64,000 nucleotides of DNA, from contig CAWBKU010000005.1 in assembly GCA_963789535.1 (NCBI GenBank), positions 1,984,001-2,048,000 on the forward strand, read 5' to 3'. The notes under the pieces are model-generated. The model ran no database searches, had not been told where the DNA came from, and was given only the letters and a program-made list of their open reading frames with translations. This DNA is from CAVXHQ01 sp963789535 (lineage in GTDB: Bacteria > Pseudomonadota > Alphaproteobacteria > Rhodobacterales > Rhodobacteraceae). A program made the position numbers and the translations under genes. How positions within the stretch are numbered: the first letter of the stretch is position 1; each line of letters opens with the position of its first letter. This document shows, piece by piece, positions 18,942 to 26,437 of the stretch.

Positions 18942-19573
18942 CAGCGTCTCCCCCGACCTCCCCCCACGGCCCTCTGCGCATCGGCATCGGCGGCCCGGTC
19001 GGTGCGGGCAAGACGACGCTCACCGCCGCCCTCGTCCGCGCCTTCAGGGTGCATCTGTCGGTCGGCGTCGTCACCAACGACATCTATACGCAGGAGGACG
19101 CCGAGGCCCTCGTGCGCCTGCAAATCCTCCCCCGCGACCGCATTGTCGGCGTCGAGACGGGCGGCTGCCCGCATACCGCGATCCGCGAGGATGCCTCGAT
19201 CAACCTCGCCGCCATCGCCGACCTGACCGCGCGCCACCCCGGCCTCGACGTGGTGCTGATCGAGAGCGGCGGCGACAACCTCTCGGCCACCTTCTCGCCC
19301 GAACTCGCCGACGTCACGGTCTATGTCATCGACGTGGCCGCCGGCGAGGAGATCCCGCGCAAGGGCGGGCCCGCGATCACCCGCTCGGACCTTCTGGTCA
19401 TCAACAAGACCGATCTCGCGCCCCATGTCGGCGCCTCGCTCGACGTCATGGCCCGCGACGCCGCCCGGATGCGCGGCGACCGCCCGTTCCTCTTTGCCGC
19501 GCTGCGCCACGGGGAGGGGATCGCCGAAATCGTCCTCGCCCTGTCGCACATCGGCGGCCTGCCGCGCGCATAG
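18938..19573 (+). CDS. ureG: Urease accessory GTPase UreG
   Basis: UreG is the SIMIBI-class GTPase that energises nickel insertion. The 211-residue product has the P-loop GPVGAGKTTL (about residues 15-24), the nickel-binding CPH motif in GGCPHTAIREDAS, ESGGDNLSATFSPELAD, and the guanine specificity motif NKTD. It ends the urease operon; the next gene is 53 bases downstream and unrelated. No urea or nickel transporter is adjacent. Confidence 0.97.
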   Translation: MTASPPTSPHGPLRIGIGGPVGAGKTTLTAALVRAFRVHLSVGVVTNDIYTQEDAEALVRLQILPRDRIVGVETGGCPHTAIREDASINLAAIADLTARHPGLDVVLIESGGDNLSATFSPELADVTVYVIDVAAGEEIPRKGGPAITRSDLLVINKTDLAPHVGASLDVMARDAARMRGDRPFLFAALRHGEGIAEIVLALSHIGGLPRA

Positions 19574-19626
19574 GGGGTTTACCAGCGCGCCCTTTGCCCC
19601 GATCAAGAGGCAACCGGAGGAACCCC

Positions 19627-20322
19627 ATGCCCGCACTCGTCTTTCCCGCGCCCGCCGTCCCGACGATTCCCCTGACCGGAGAGGATGCCGCCTACGCCGT
19701 AGCCCGCATCTTCTGCGTCGGGCGCAACTATGCCGCCCATGCCGCCGAGATGGGCGGCGAGGTCGACCGCGAGGCGCCGTGGTATTTCACCAAGTCGCAG
19801 AGCGCCGTCGCGGCCAGCGGCCAGACCTTGCCCTATCCGCCCGGCACCGCGAACTTCCACCACGAGATGGAACTCGCCGTGGCCCTCGGCGCGCCGGTGT
19901 TCGAGGCGGATCGCGCGCAGGCGGCGGCGGCGGTCTTTGCCTATGGCTGCGCCCTCGACATGACGCGCCGCGACCGACAGCAGGACGGCAAGGACAACCG
20001 GCGGCCCTGGGACCTGGGCAAGGACGTCGAGAATTCGGCCGTGCTCGCCCCGTTCACCCGCGCCGGCGACCGCCCGCTGGCGGGGCGGCGCATCTGGCTC
20101 TCGGTGAACGGCGCGGTGCGGCAGGATGCGATGCTCGACGACATGGTCTGGTCGGTGCCCGAGATCGTCAGCCACCTGTCGCACTACTATCACCTCGGCC
20201 CCGGCGACGTGATCCTGACCGGCACGCCCGCGGGCGTGGGTGCGGTGGTGCCCGGCGACGCGATCGCGGGCGGCATCGACGGGTTGGCCGACATCGCGAT
20301 GACGGTCGGCGCGGCGGGGTAG
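19627..20322 (+). CDS. Fumarylacetoacetate hydrolase (FAH) family protein
   Basis: This 231-residue hydrolase or decarboxylase has the FAH fold. The metal-binding pattern E-x-E is in HHEMELAVALG, and CVGRNYAAHAAEMGG and the C-terminal GDVILTGTPAGVGAV are diagnostic. The start at 19627 has GGAGG upstream. The exact substrate (acylpyruvate, oxaloacetate or an aromatic-pathway intermediate) cannot be told, as no pathway genes are nearby. The stop overlaps the hairpin at 20321-20344. Confidence 0.9.
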   Translation: MPALVFPAPAVPTIPLTGEDAAYAVARIFCVGRNYAAHAAEMGGEVDREAPWYFTKSQSAVAASGQTLPYPPGTANFHHEMELAVALGAPVFEADRAQAAAAVFAYGCALDMTRRDRQQDGKDNRRPWDLGKDVENSAVLAPFTRAGDRPLAGRRIWLSVNGAVRQDAMLDDMVWSVPEIVSHLSHYYHLGPGDVILTGTPAGVGAVVPGDAIAGGIDGLADIAMTVGAAG

Positions 20323-20344
20323 GATGGGCAATGCTGCCCATCCT
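20321..20344. terminator. Hairpin overlapping the FAH-family stop codon
   Basis: A 10-bp perfect stem (AGGATGGGCA/TGCCCATCCT) with a four-base loop contains the last two bases of the TAG stop. A second small stem, GGGC-tttc-GCCC, follows at 20350-20361. It separates the convergent FAH and EF-hand genes, so it could stop transcription in both directions. It shares its first eight bases with the inverted repeat at 2158. Confidence 0.65.
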
Positions 20345-20367
20345 CCCTTGGGCTTTCGCCCGTCGCC

Positions 20368-20904
20368 TTAACCCCGGTTGCCGCGGGGGCGGTCGGCCGC
20401 GTCGATCACACCGTCGTCGTTGCGGTCCATCCGCTCGACCATGCGGTCGACCCGGGCGTCCATCTCGGCCCCGGTGATCGTGCCGTCGCCATCGGCGTCG
20501 AGCATCTGGAACGCATCCACCATCCGCTCGCGCAGGAAGGCGGCGTGCAGTGTCGCGAACTCCTCGAGGCTTAGGGCGCCATCGCCAGAGGTATCGGCGG
20601 CCCCGACCTGCTCGGCCCGGAACGCGTCGATCTCGGCGCGGGTGATGGTGTCGTCGCCGTCGGTGTCGATCCGGCCCATGATCTCGCGCATCATGCCGCC
20701 GTCGCGCGCGCCGCTCGGCCCCCGCTCGCCGTGGTCGCCGCGTGCGCCATGATCGCCGCGCGGACCGCGGTCGTCACGGGGCTCGGTCTGGGCACCCTGC
20801 GCGCCGTCGTCCGCCGGCACCGTCTGCGCATTGGCCGCGACGATGCCCGACAGGGTCAGGGCGACGGCGAGGAAGGTGGCGGGGAGGGCTTTGGTATAGG
20901 TCAT
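20368..20904 (-). CDS. Exported EF-hand calcium-binding protein
   Basis: This 178-residue protein has an N-terminal signal peptide (ALPATFLAVALTLSGIVAANA), a charged Gly/Asp/Arg-rich repeat stretch (GDHGARGDHGERG, about residues 50-62) and several EF-hand loops: DTDGDDTITRAE, DTSGDGALSLEE, DADGDGTITGAE and DRNDDGVIDAAD. It should bind Ca2+ in the periplasm or outside the cell. The start at 20904 has AAGGA upstream. It is divergent from the two-component system at 21149, which may control it; small EF-hand proteins paired with two-component systems are known elsewhere (CarRS-type). Confidence 0.9.
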   Translation of the reverse strand: MTYTKALPATFLAVALTLSGIVAANAQTVPADDGAQGAQTEPRDDRGPRGDHGARGDHGERGPSGARDGGMMREIMGRIDTDGDDTITRAEIDAFRAEQVGAADTSGDGALSLEEFATLHAAFLRERMVDAFQMLDADGDGTITGAEMDARVDRMVERMDRNDDGVIDAADRPRGNRG

Positions 20905-20983
20905 CGTGGTTTCCTTCGGGTTGAGGTCGAAGGCGGCCTGTCCGCCTCGATGACCTTCACTTAGGCGACCTTGCCCGTGCAGG

Positions 20984-21052
20984 TTTGTCAGCGCACCGTG
21001 CCGATTGTCGCCACCTGTCGCGGCCCCGCCCGCTGACACGCCTTGCGACAAA
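20984..21052. promoter_or_regulatory. Nested inverted repeats in the divergent EF-hand/two-component intergenic region
   Basis: TGTCAGCG (20986-20993) is matched by CGCTGACA (21031-21038), and TTGTCGC (21005-21011) by GCGACAA (21045-21051). The two pairs interleave within about 65 bases in the 244-base gap. They may be operator sites for the response regulator encoded at 21149 or another DNA-binding protein. No clear -35/-10 pair was identified. Confidence 0.4.
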
Positions 21053-21148
21053 GCATCCGCCCCGCGGCAGGCAAATCCGCCCCCCGGCGCTGGTTTCGCC
21101 GCCGGGTTTGGCGATACTGGCGCCACAGCCCCCGGGAAGGCCCCGCCC

Positions 21149-21865
21149 ATGACCGCCGAGACCCAGCCGCACCTCCTCATCGTCGACGACGCCCGCGACA
21201 TCCGCGAGCCGCTGGCGCAATACCTGCGCAAGCAGGGGTTCCGCACCCGGCTCGCGGCCGGCGCCGCCGAGGCGCGTATTGCGCTGACCGAGGCCGCGAT
21301 TCACCTCGTCGTGCTCGATGTGATGATGCCGGGCGAGGACGGGCTGTCGCTGTGCCGCTGGCTCGTGGCGCGGGGCGGGCCACCGGTGATCCTGCTGACC
21401 GCGATGGCCGACGAAACCGACCGCATCGTCGGCCTCGAACTCGGCGCGGACGACTATATCGTGAAACCCTTCAACCCCCGCGAACTGCTCGCCCGGGTGC
21501 GCGCCGTCCTGCGCCGCGCGCCGCCCGCGCCCGTCGCCCTGCCGAGCCTGCGGCGGCGCTTCGACGATTGGACCCATGATCCGGGCGCCCTCACGCTCAC
21601 CCATGCGGACGGGCGCTCTATCGCCCTCACCTCCGCCGAGAACCGCCTTCTCGGCCTGCTCCTCGACCAGCCGCGCGTGGTCCTGAGCCGGGCGACGCTG
21701 CTCGACAAGGCGGCGGGGCGCGAGGCCAGGGCCTATGACCGGGCCATCGACAACCAGATCAGTCGCCTGCGCCGCAAGATCGAGGCAGACCCGAAGGTGC
21801 CGCGCCTGCTGGTGACGGAATGGGGCGGTGGCTACCGCCTGGTGGCGGACGTGGCACCGGCATGA
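21149..21865 (+). CDS. OmpR-family response regulator
   Basis: This is a 238-residue two-component DNA-binding regulator. The receiver domain has the acidic pair in LIVDDA, the phospho-acceptor Asp in LVVLDVMMPGEDG and the conserved Lys in YIVKPF (ELGADDYIVKPFNPREL). The C-terminal winged helix includes LTSAENRLLGLLL and the DNA-contact region RAIDNQISRLRRKIE. It overlaps the downstream kinase gene by four bases (ATGA). The divergent EF-hand gene is the best target candidate. Confidence 0.94.
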   Translation: MTAETQPHLLIVDDARDIREPLAQYLRKQGFRTRLAAGAAEARIALTEAAIHLVVLDVMMPGEDGLSLCRWLVARGGPPVILLTAMADETDRIVGLELGADDYIVKPFNPRELLARVRAVLRRAPPAPVALPSLRRRFDDWTHDPGALTLTHADGRSIALTSAENRLLGLLLDQPRVVLSRATLLDKAAGREARAYDRAIDNQISRLRRKIEADPKVPRLLVTEWGGGYRLVADVAPA

Positions 21866-23277
21866 GGCGCTCGATGCCCCGACTTATGCCAAGTGGCCTC
21901 GCCGGGCGGATCACCCTCCTGCTGACCGTCGCGATCCTCGTGGCCAACCTGATCGCCGCCGTCATCTTCAGCGTCGCGCGACAGGATTTCGACCGCCGCG
22001 CCAGCGAAGTGCGCGAGATCGAGCGCGTGGCGGCCCTCGTTCCCGCGCTCGAGGCCGTGGCCCCGCACCGGCGCCAGGGCATCGCGCGTCAGTCCTCGAC
22101 CCGGTTCGCGCAAATCCGTGTCGAGGCGGCGCCGCGCGTGACCGAAACCGCCACCGACCCCCGCTCGGCGGGCATCGCGCAGCGCTTGGCCGACGCGCTC
22201 GACGGGCGCGGCGTCGCTGTCGCGATCCGGCAACGCGGGCAATGGGTGCCCGACGATGCGGGTGGCGCCGACACGGGCGGCGACCCGCACGGCGGGCCGT
22301 TCCGCGACGCCGCCACGCGCGGCGACCTCATCTCCATATCCATCGCCCTGCGCGACGGCGACGGCGTCGCGACGCAATGGCTGAACATGGTGACGCTGGC
22401 CGCCCCGCCGATCGACCGCGCGGTCGGGCTGCGCGCGGTCCTTCTGGTGATGGCGCTGTCGCTCCTCTGCGTCCTCGGCGTGGCGATCCTGTTCGCGCGC
22501 CGCCTCTCGCGCCCGCTGCGCGACCTTGCCCGTGCCGCCGCCGCCGCCGGGCGCGGCGACCGCAGCGCGCGGGTCGCCGAGGCGGGCCCGGCCGAGGTGC
22601 GCGCCGCCGCCGCCGCGTTCAACGCCATGCAGGCCGAGATCGCGCGTTTCGACGCCGAGCGGATGCGCACCCTCGCCGCCGTCGGCCATGACCTGCGCAC
22701 CCCGATGACGAGCCTGCGTCTGCGCGCCGAGATGGTCGAGGACGCCAGTCTGCGCGACCCGATGATCCGCACGCTCGAGGAAATGGCGGTGATGGCCGAC
22801 GGCCTCGTGACCTATGCCCGCGACGGACGCGAGGACGAGCCGCTGGCGCCCCTCGACCTTGCGGCCCTGCTGGAACGGCTCTGTGCCGACCGGGGTGCCG
22901 CGTTCACCGGGCAGGGACCGTTCGTGGTGACGGCGCGCCGTGTCGCCCTCGGGCGCCTGTTCGGCAACCTCGTCGACAACGCGCGCACCTATGGCGGCAC
23001 CACGAGCGTGACCCTGACGGAAGAGGGGTCGGAGGCGGTGGTCCGCGTCCTGGACGACGGCCCGGGCATTCCGCCGCATCGTCTGGACGAGATGTTCACG
23101 CCCTTCGCCCGCGGCGACGACAGCCGCAATGCGGCGACCGGCGGCGCGGGTCTGGGACTGTCCATCGCACGCGCCATCGCCCTGGCGCACGGGGGCCGGA
23201 TCACGCTGCGCAACACGCCGTCCCGTGGTCTTTGTGCCACGGTGCGCCTGCCGCGCGCCGCATCGCCGCAGCCATGA
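21862..23277 (+). CDS. Sensor histidine kinase
   Basis: This is a 471-residue membrane kinase that pairs with the regulator upstream. There are transmembrane helices at about residues 17-38 and 190-212 that bracket a periplasmic sensor region of about 150 residues, then a HAMP linker, the phospho-acceptor His in AVGHDLRTPMTSLR (H276) and the ATPase motifs NLVDNARTYGG, DDGPGIPP and GGAGLGLSIARAI. The sensor region has no recognised domain. Confidence 0.94.
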   Translation: MRRSMPRLMPSGLAGRITLLLTVAILVANLIAAVIFSVARQDFDRRASEVREIERVAALVPALEAVAPHRRQGIARQSSTRFAQIRVEAAPRVTETATDPRSAGIAQRLADALDGRGVAVAIRQRGQWVPDDAGGADTGGDPHGGPFRDAATRGDLISISIALRDGDGVATQWLNMVTLAAPPIDRAVGLRAVLLVMALSLLCVLGVAILFARRLSRPLRDLARAAAAAGRGDRSARVAEAGPAEVRAAAAAFNAMQAEIARFDAERMRTLAAVGHDLRTPMTSLRLRAEMVEDASLRDPMIRTLEEMAVMADGLVTYARDGREDEPLAPLDLAALLERLCADRGAAFTGQGPFVVTARRVALGRLFGNLVDNARTYGGTTSVTLTEEGSEAVVRVLDDGPGIPPHRLDEMFTPFARGDDSRNAATGGAGLGLSIARAIALAHGGRITLRNTPSRGLCATVRLPRAASPQP

Positions 23278-23291
23278 GGAACTTCGCCCTG

Positions 23292-23373
23292 CGACCGGCG
23301 TTGGGATGCCACCGTGCGGCGGTCGCCCCGCAAGGGTGACACCGACCGGTCTCCTGCGCAGGCGACCCTTGCA
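23292..23373. other. Multi-stem structured intergenic stretch
   Basis: In the 210-base gap after the kinase gene there are two consecutive imperfect cruciforms. GCGACCG (23292-23298) pairs with CGGTCGC (23321-23327), and GCAAGGGT (23331-23338) pairs with ACCCTTGC (23366-23373). The second loop holds the short palindromes GACCGGTC and CCTGCGCAGG. It could be a terminator or structured leader for the next gene; no known RNA family was recognised. Confidence 0.4.
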
Positions 23374-23487
23374 AGACCGCTGTTTTGCGCCGGACCCATC
23401 GCGGCCGTGCGCCCCGACGACCCCGATGGGCCCGCGCCCGACATCGCAACCGACGACGCCGCCCCTGCCGCGGCAAAGGATTATCCC

Positions 23488-24267
23488 ATGCGCCTGAAGA
23501 TCGACGTGACCCTCGACTACAACCTCGATCATCCGACCGACCTTCTGTTGCAGATCGAGGCGGCGGCGGTCGATGGCCAGAGGGTCATCTCCCAGCACAT
23601 AAACGTCGCCGACGCCGCCCATTTCGGCCGCGTCGCGGCGCAGGAGGGGATCGGCCAGCGCATCTGGGTCCGCACCGATACGCGGCTGCTGTGCACCTAT
23701 ACGGCGACCTGCGACATCGACCGCCCCGAGGCCGACCTCGGCGCGCTCAATGCCGTGGCCCCGCACCGCCTGCCGGGCGACACCGTCCGCTACCTGCTGC
23801 CCTCGCGCTACTGCCCTTCGGACGAGTTCCTGAATTATGTCGCCGCCGAATTCGGCGGCTTTACCGGCGGCGCCCGGATCGTGGCGATGCGCGACTGGAT
23901 CGCGCGCCACATCAGCTATGTGCCGGGATCGAGCGGCGCCAAGACCACCGCCCTCGAGACCTTCGTGCAGCGTCAGGGCGTCTGCCGCGATTTCGCGCAT
24001 CTGCTGGTGACGCTGGCGCGGGCCTCGGTGATCCCGGCGCGCGTCGTCGCGGTCTATGCGCCCGACGTGATGCCGCAGGATTTCCATGCCATCGCCGAGG
24101 TCTACCTCGACGGCGCCTGGCACCTCGTCGACGCCACCGGCATGTCGCGCCCCGGTGCCGTCGCCGTGGTCGGCGTCGGGGCGGACGCCGCCGAGATCGC
24201 ATTCCTGACGACCTATGGGCCGATGTATCTCAACAATCAGTCGGTGTCGGTCGTGGCCGAGGTCTGA
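23488..24267 (+). CDS. Transglutaminase-like domain protein
   Basis: This 259-residue protein has the cysteine-protease-like transglutaminase core: the nucleophile in QGVCRDFAHL (Cys about residue 167), the His in DFHAIAEVYL and the Asp in LVDATGMSRP. An N-terminal beta-rich domain precedes it (MRLKIDVTLDYNLD). It resembles the small transglutaminase-like proteins often found alone in proteobacteria, possibly acting as peptidases. The start at 23488 has AAAGGA upstream. No export signal is visible. The convergent selO lies seven bases downstream. Confidence 0.88.
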   Translation: MRLKIDVTLDYNLDHPTDLLLQIEAAAVDGQRVISQHINVADAAHFGRVAAQEGIGQRIWVRTDTRLLCTYTATCDIDRPEADLGALNAVAPHRLPGDTVRYLLPSRYCPSDEFLNYVAAEFGGFTGGARIVAMRDWIARHISYVPGSSGAKTTALETFVQRQGVCRDFAHLLVTLARASVIPARVVAVYAPDVMPQDFHAIAEVYLDGAWHLVDATGMSRPGAVAVVGVGADAAEIAFLTTYGPMYLNNQSVSVVAEV

Positions 24268-24273
24268 TCCGCC

Positions 24274-25713
24274 TCAGGTGCCGCAAAAGGTCGTGTAGGG
24301 ACCGAAATCTGTGGGCGGCGGTAAGGCGTAACGGTCCTGTCCGGGTCGCGTGTCAAAGGGCCGCGTCACGGCGTGTAGCAGCGCCTCGAACGGCGCGAAA
24401 TCCGCCGCATCGGTCGCCGCCGACAGCGCCTCCTCCACCAGATGATTGCGCGGAATACAGAGCGGGTTGACCGCGTCCATCCGCGCCGCCGCCGCCGCCG
24501 CATCGCCGAGCCGTGCCTGCCAGCGCGGCACCCACGCATCGAGATCCGACGCATCGTCGAAGAGCGCCCTTGCCCCGTCGCCCCCGCGTAGACCGCGCGC
24601 CAGATGCCGGAAAATAAGCGTGAAATCCGCGCCCTGGCCCTGCATGGCCGCCAGCAGCTCCTGCGCCAGCGCCTCGTCGCCCTGCTCCTCGGAGACGAGC
24701 CCCAGCTTGGAACGAAAGCGCGCTGTCCATGCGGCGCGGTAGGCCGGCATGAACTCCTCGATCACTGGCACCGCCAGCGAAATCGCCGCCTCGGTGTCCT
24801 CCGCGATCAGCGGCAGCAGCGCCTCGGCCAGCCGCGCAAGGTTCCACTGCGCGATATAGGGCTGATTGCCATAGGCATAGCGCCCGGTCTGATCGATCGA
24901 ACTGAACAGGGCGCCCGCGTCGTAGGCATCCATGAACGCGCAGGGGCCATAGTCGATGGTCTCGCCCGACAGCGTCATATTGTCGGTGTTCATCACGCCA
25001 TGCACGAACCCCAGCGACATCCATTGCGCGATCAGCGCCGCCTGCCGGTGCGCCGTGGCCGCGAGCAGGGCCAGCGCCGGAACCGCGGCCGTCGCCGCCT
25101 CGGGCGCATGACGCGCGATGGTATAATCGAGCAGCCGGCGCAGCCGCCCATGATCCTGCCGCGCGGCAAAGAACTGGAACGTGCCGACGCGGATATGGCT
25201 CGCCGCCACGCGCGTCAGGACCGCGCCGGGCAGGGGCCGCTCGCGCAGCACCTCCTCGCCGGTCAGCGTCGCGGCCAGCGCCCGGGTCGTCGGCACACCG
25301 AGGGCATGCATCGCCTCGGCCACCAGATATTCCCGCAGCACCGGCCCGATCGCCGCCTTGCCGTCGCCGCCGCGCGAATAGGGCGTCCGGCCCGAACCTT
25401 TGAGCGCGATATCGCGCCGGGTGCCGCCCGCGTCGATCACCTCACCCAGCAACAGCGCCCGCCCGTCGCCGAGTTGCGGCGAGAACCCGCCGAACTGGTG
25501 CCCGGCATAGACCTGCGCCACCGGCGTCGCTCCTTCGGGGGCGGTCGCCCCGGTCAAGACCTCTGCCGTGAGCGCATCGAGGGGCAGGCCAAGCTCTTTC
25601 GCCAGCGCCTCGTTCAGGCGCACGATGCGCGGCGCGGGCACGGCGTCGCCCTGCCAGGGCGTATGGAACCCGTCGAGGTCGCGGGCAAAGCTGTTGTCGA
25701 AGGCGATGCCCAA
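24274..25713 (-). CDS. selO: Protein adenylyltransferase SelO (YdiU/UPF0061)
   Basis: SelO is a pseudokinase-fold enzyme that transfers AMP to Ser, Thr or Tyr residues of target proteins, linked in E. coli to redox stress. The 479-residue product has the glycine-rich YAGHQFGGFSPQLGDGRA, the nucleotide-binding KGSGRTPYSRGGDGKAAI and the catalytic-loop MNTDNMTLSGETIDYGPC. The C-terminus TTFCGT keeps the conserved near-terminal Cys that aligns with Sec in eukaryotic SelO. The start is a TTG directly after an in-frame TAA, with no clear ribosome site. msrA lies upstream on the same strand, a sensible redox pairing. Confidence 0.93.
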   Translation of the reverse strand: MGIAFDNSFARDLDGFHTPWQGDAVPAPRIVRLNEALAKELGLPLDALTAEVLTGATAPEGATPVAQVYAGHQFGGFSPQLGDGRALLLGEVIDAGGTRRDIALKGSGRTPYSRGGDGKAAIGPVLREYLVAEAMHALGVPTTRALAATLTGEEVLRERPLPGAVLTRVAASHIRVGTFQFFAARQDHGRLRRLLDYTIARHAPEAATAAVPALALLAATAHRQAALIAQWMSLGFVHGVMNTDNMTLSGETIDYGPCAFMDAYDAGALFSSIDQTGRYAYGNQPYIAQWNLARLAEALLPLIAEDTEAAISLAVPVIEEFMPAYRAAWTARFRSKLGLVSEEQGDEALAQELLAAMQGQGADFTLIFRHLARGLRGGDGARALFDDASDLDAWVPRWQARLGDAAAAAARMDAVNPLCIPRNHLVEEALSAATDAADFAPFEALLHAVTRPFDTRPGQDRYALPPPTDFGPYTTFCGT

Positions 25714-25719
25714 TTATGC

Positions 25720-25794
25720 TGCCCCCAACAATTCTGGCCCCACCAAGTCTGCCCTCACCAAATCTGGCCCCACCAATTCGGCCGCCACCTATTC
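25720..25794. repeat. Five 15-bp tandem repeats between msrA and selO
   Basis: Five consecutive 15-bp units run from 25720 to 25794, minus-strand consensus GAATTGGTGGGGCCA with one to five changes each. The array begins inside the last msrA codons (GAA TAG) and stops just before selO. Because the unit is a multiple of three, the msrA frame stays open across it after the TAG until TAA directly before the TTG start of selO. If translated, it would read as short repeats of the A-(D/E)-L-V-x type. Confidence 0.85.
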
Positions 25795-26301
25795 GGCAGC
25801 CGTGTCAGCACGCCGCGGCAGGGTCCAGTTCGGACGGATGAAGTGGCAGGTATAGCCGTGCGGGATCCGCTCGAGGTAGTCCTGATGCTCGGGCTCCGCC
25901 TCCCAGAAATCGCCCGCGGGCGCCACTTCCGTCACCACCTTGCCCGGCCACAGGCCGGAGGCATCGACGTCGGCGATCGTGTCGCGCGCGACGCGTTCCT
26001 GCTCGGCGTCCAGATAGTAGATGCCCGAACGATAGGCGGTGCCACGGTCGTTGCCCTGCCGGTTCGGCGTGCTCGGATCGTGGATCTGAAAGAAGAATTC
26101 GAGAAGGCGGCGATAGCTCGTCACCGCCGGATCGAAGGTGATCTCGATCCCTTCGGCGTGGCTTCCGTGGTGGCGATAGGTCGCGTTCGGCACGTCGCCG
26201 CCGGTATAGCCGACACGCGTCGAGGTGACGCCGGGCATTTTGCGGATCAGATCCTGCATGCCCCAAAAGCAGCCTCCGGCAAGTATGGCACGGTCGGTCA
26301 T
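25789..26301 (-). CDS. msrA: Peptide-methionine (S)-S-oxide reductase
   Basis: MsrA reduces the S-epimer of methionine sulfoxide in proteins. The 170-residue product has the catalytic GCFWG motif (Cys at residue 11), the family stretch RVGYTGGDVPNATY, and a candidate resolving Cys in HGYTCHFIRPNW. It lies upstream of selO on the same strand, so the two may be co-transcribed through the repeat array. Its stop lies within the first repeat unit. Confidence 0.96.
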   Translation of the reverse strand: MTDRAILAGGCFWGMQDLIRKMPGVTSTRVGYTGGDVPNATYRHHGSHAEGIEITFDPAVTSYRRLLEFFFQIHDPSTPNRQGNDRGTAYRSGIYYLDAEQERVARDTIADVDASGLWPGKVVTEVAPAGDFWEAEPEHQDYLERIPHGYTCHFIRPNWTLPRRADTAAE

Positions 26302-26437
26302 CGGCGGTCTCCTGTCTGGTGTCGGGTTCTGCGATATGTGGGGTGTGCCCGTGCTCCTGTCCAGTGAGGCCGCACCGGACGGGCTTATTCTCGCCGGAAT
26401 TCCGCGCTAATCTGCGCGCGCACGACGCGAGGATACG

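Noticed and set aside
19627..20322. FAH-family gene as part of the urease operon
   Set aside because: It is on the same strand and only 53 bases away, but has its own ribosome site and no role in urea metabolism; co-transcription is possible but functional linkage is not supported.
25720..25794. 15-bp repeats as a CRISPR array
   Set aside because: Units are directly adjacent with no spacers and are too short; no cas genes are present.
24604..26367. Long plus-strand open frame opposite selO and msrA
   Set aside because: It is antisense to two genes with intact motifs and its protein is Arg/His/Gly-rich with no domain, typical of high-GC antisense frames.
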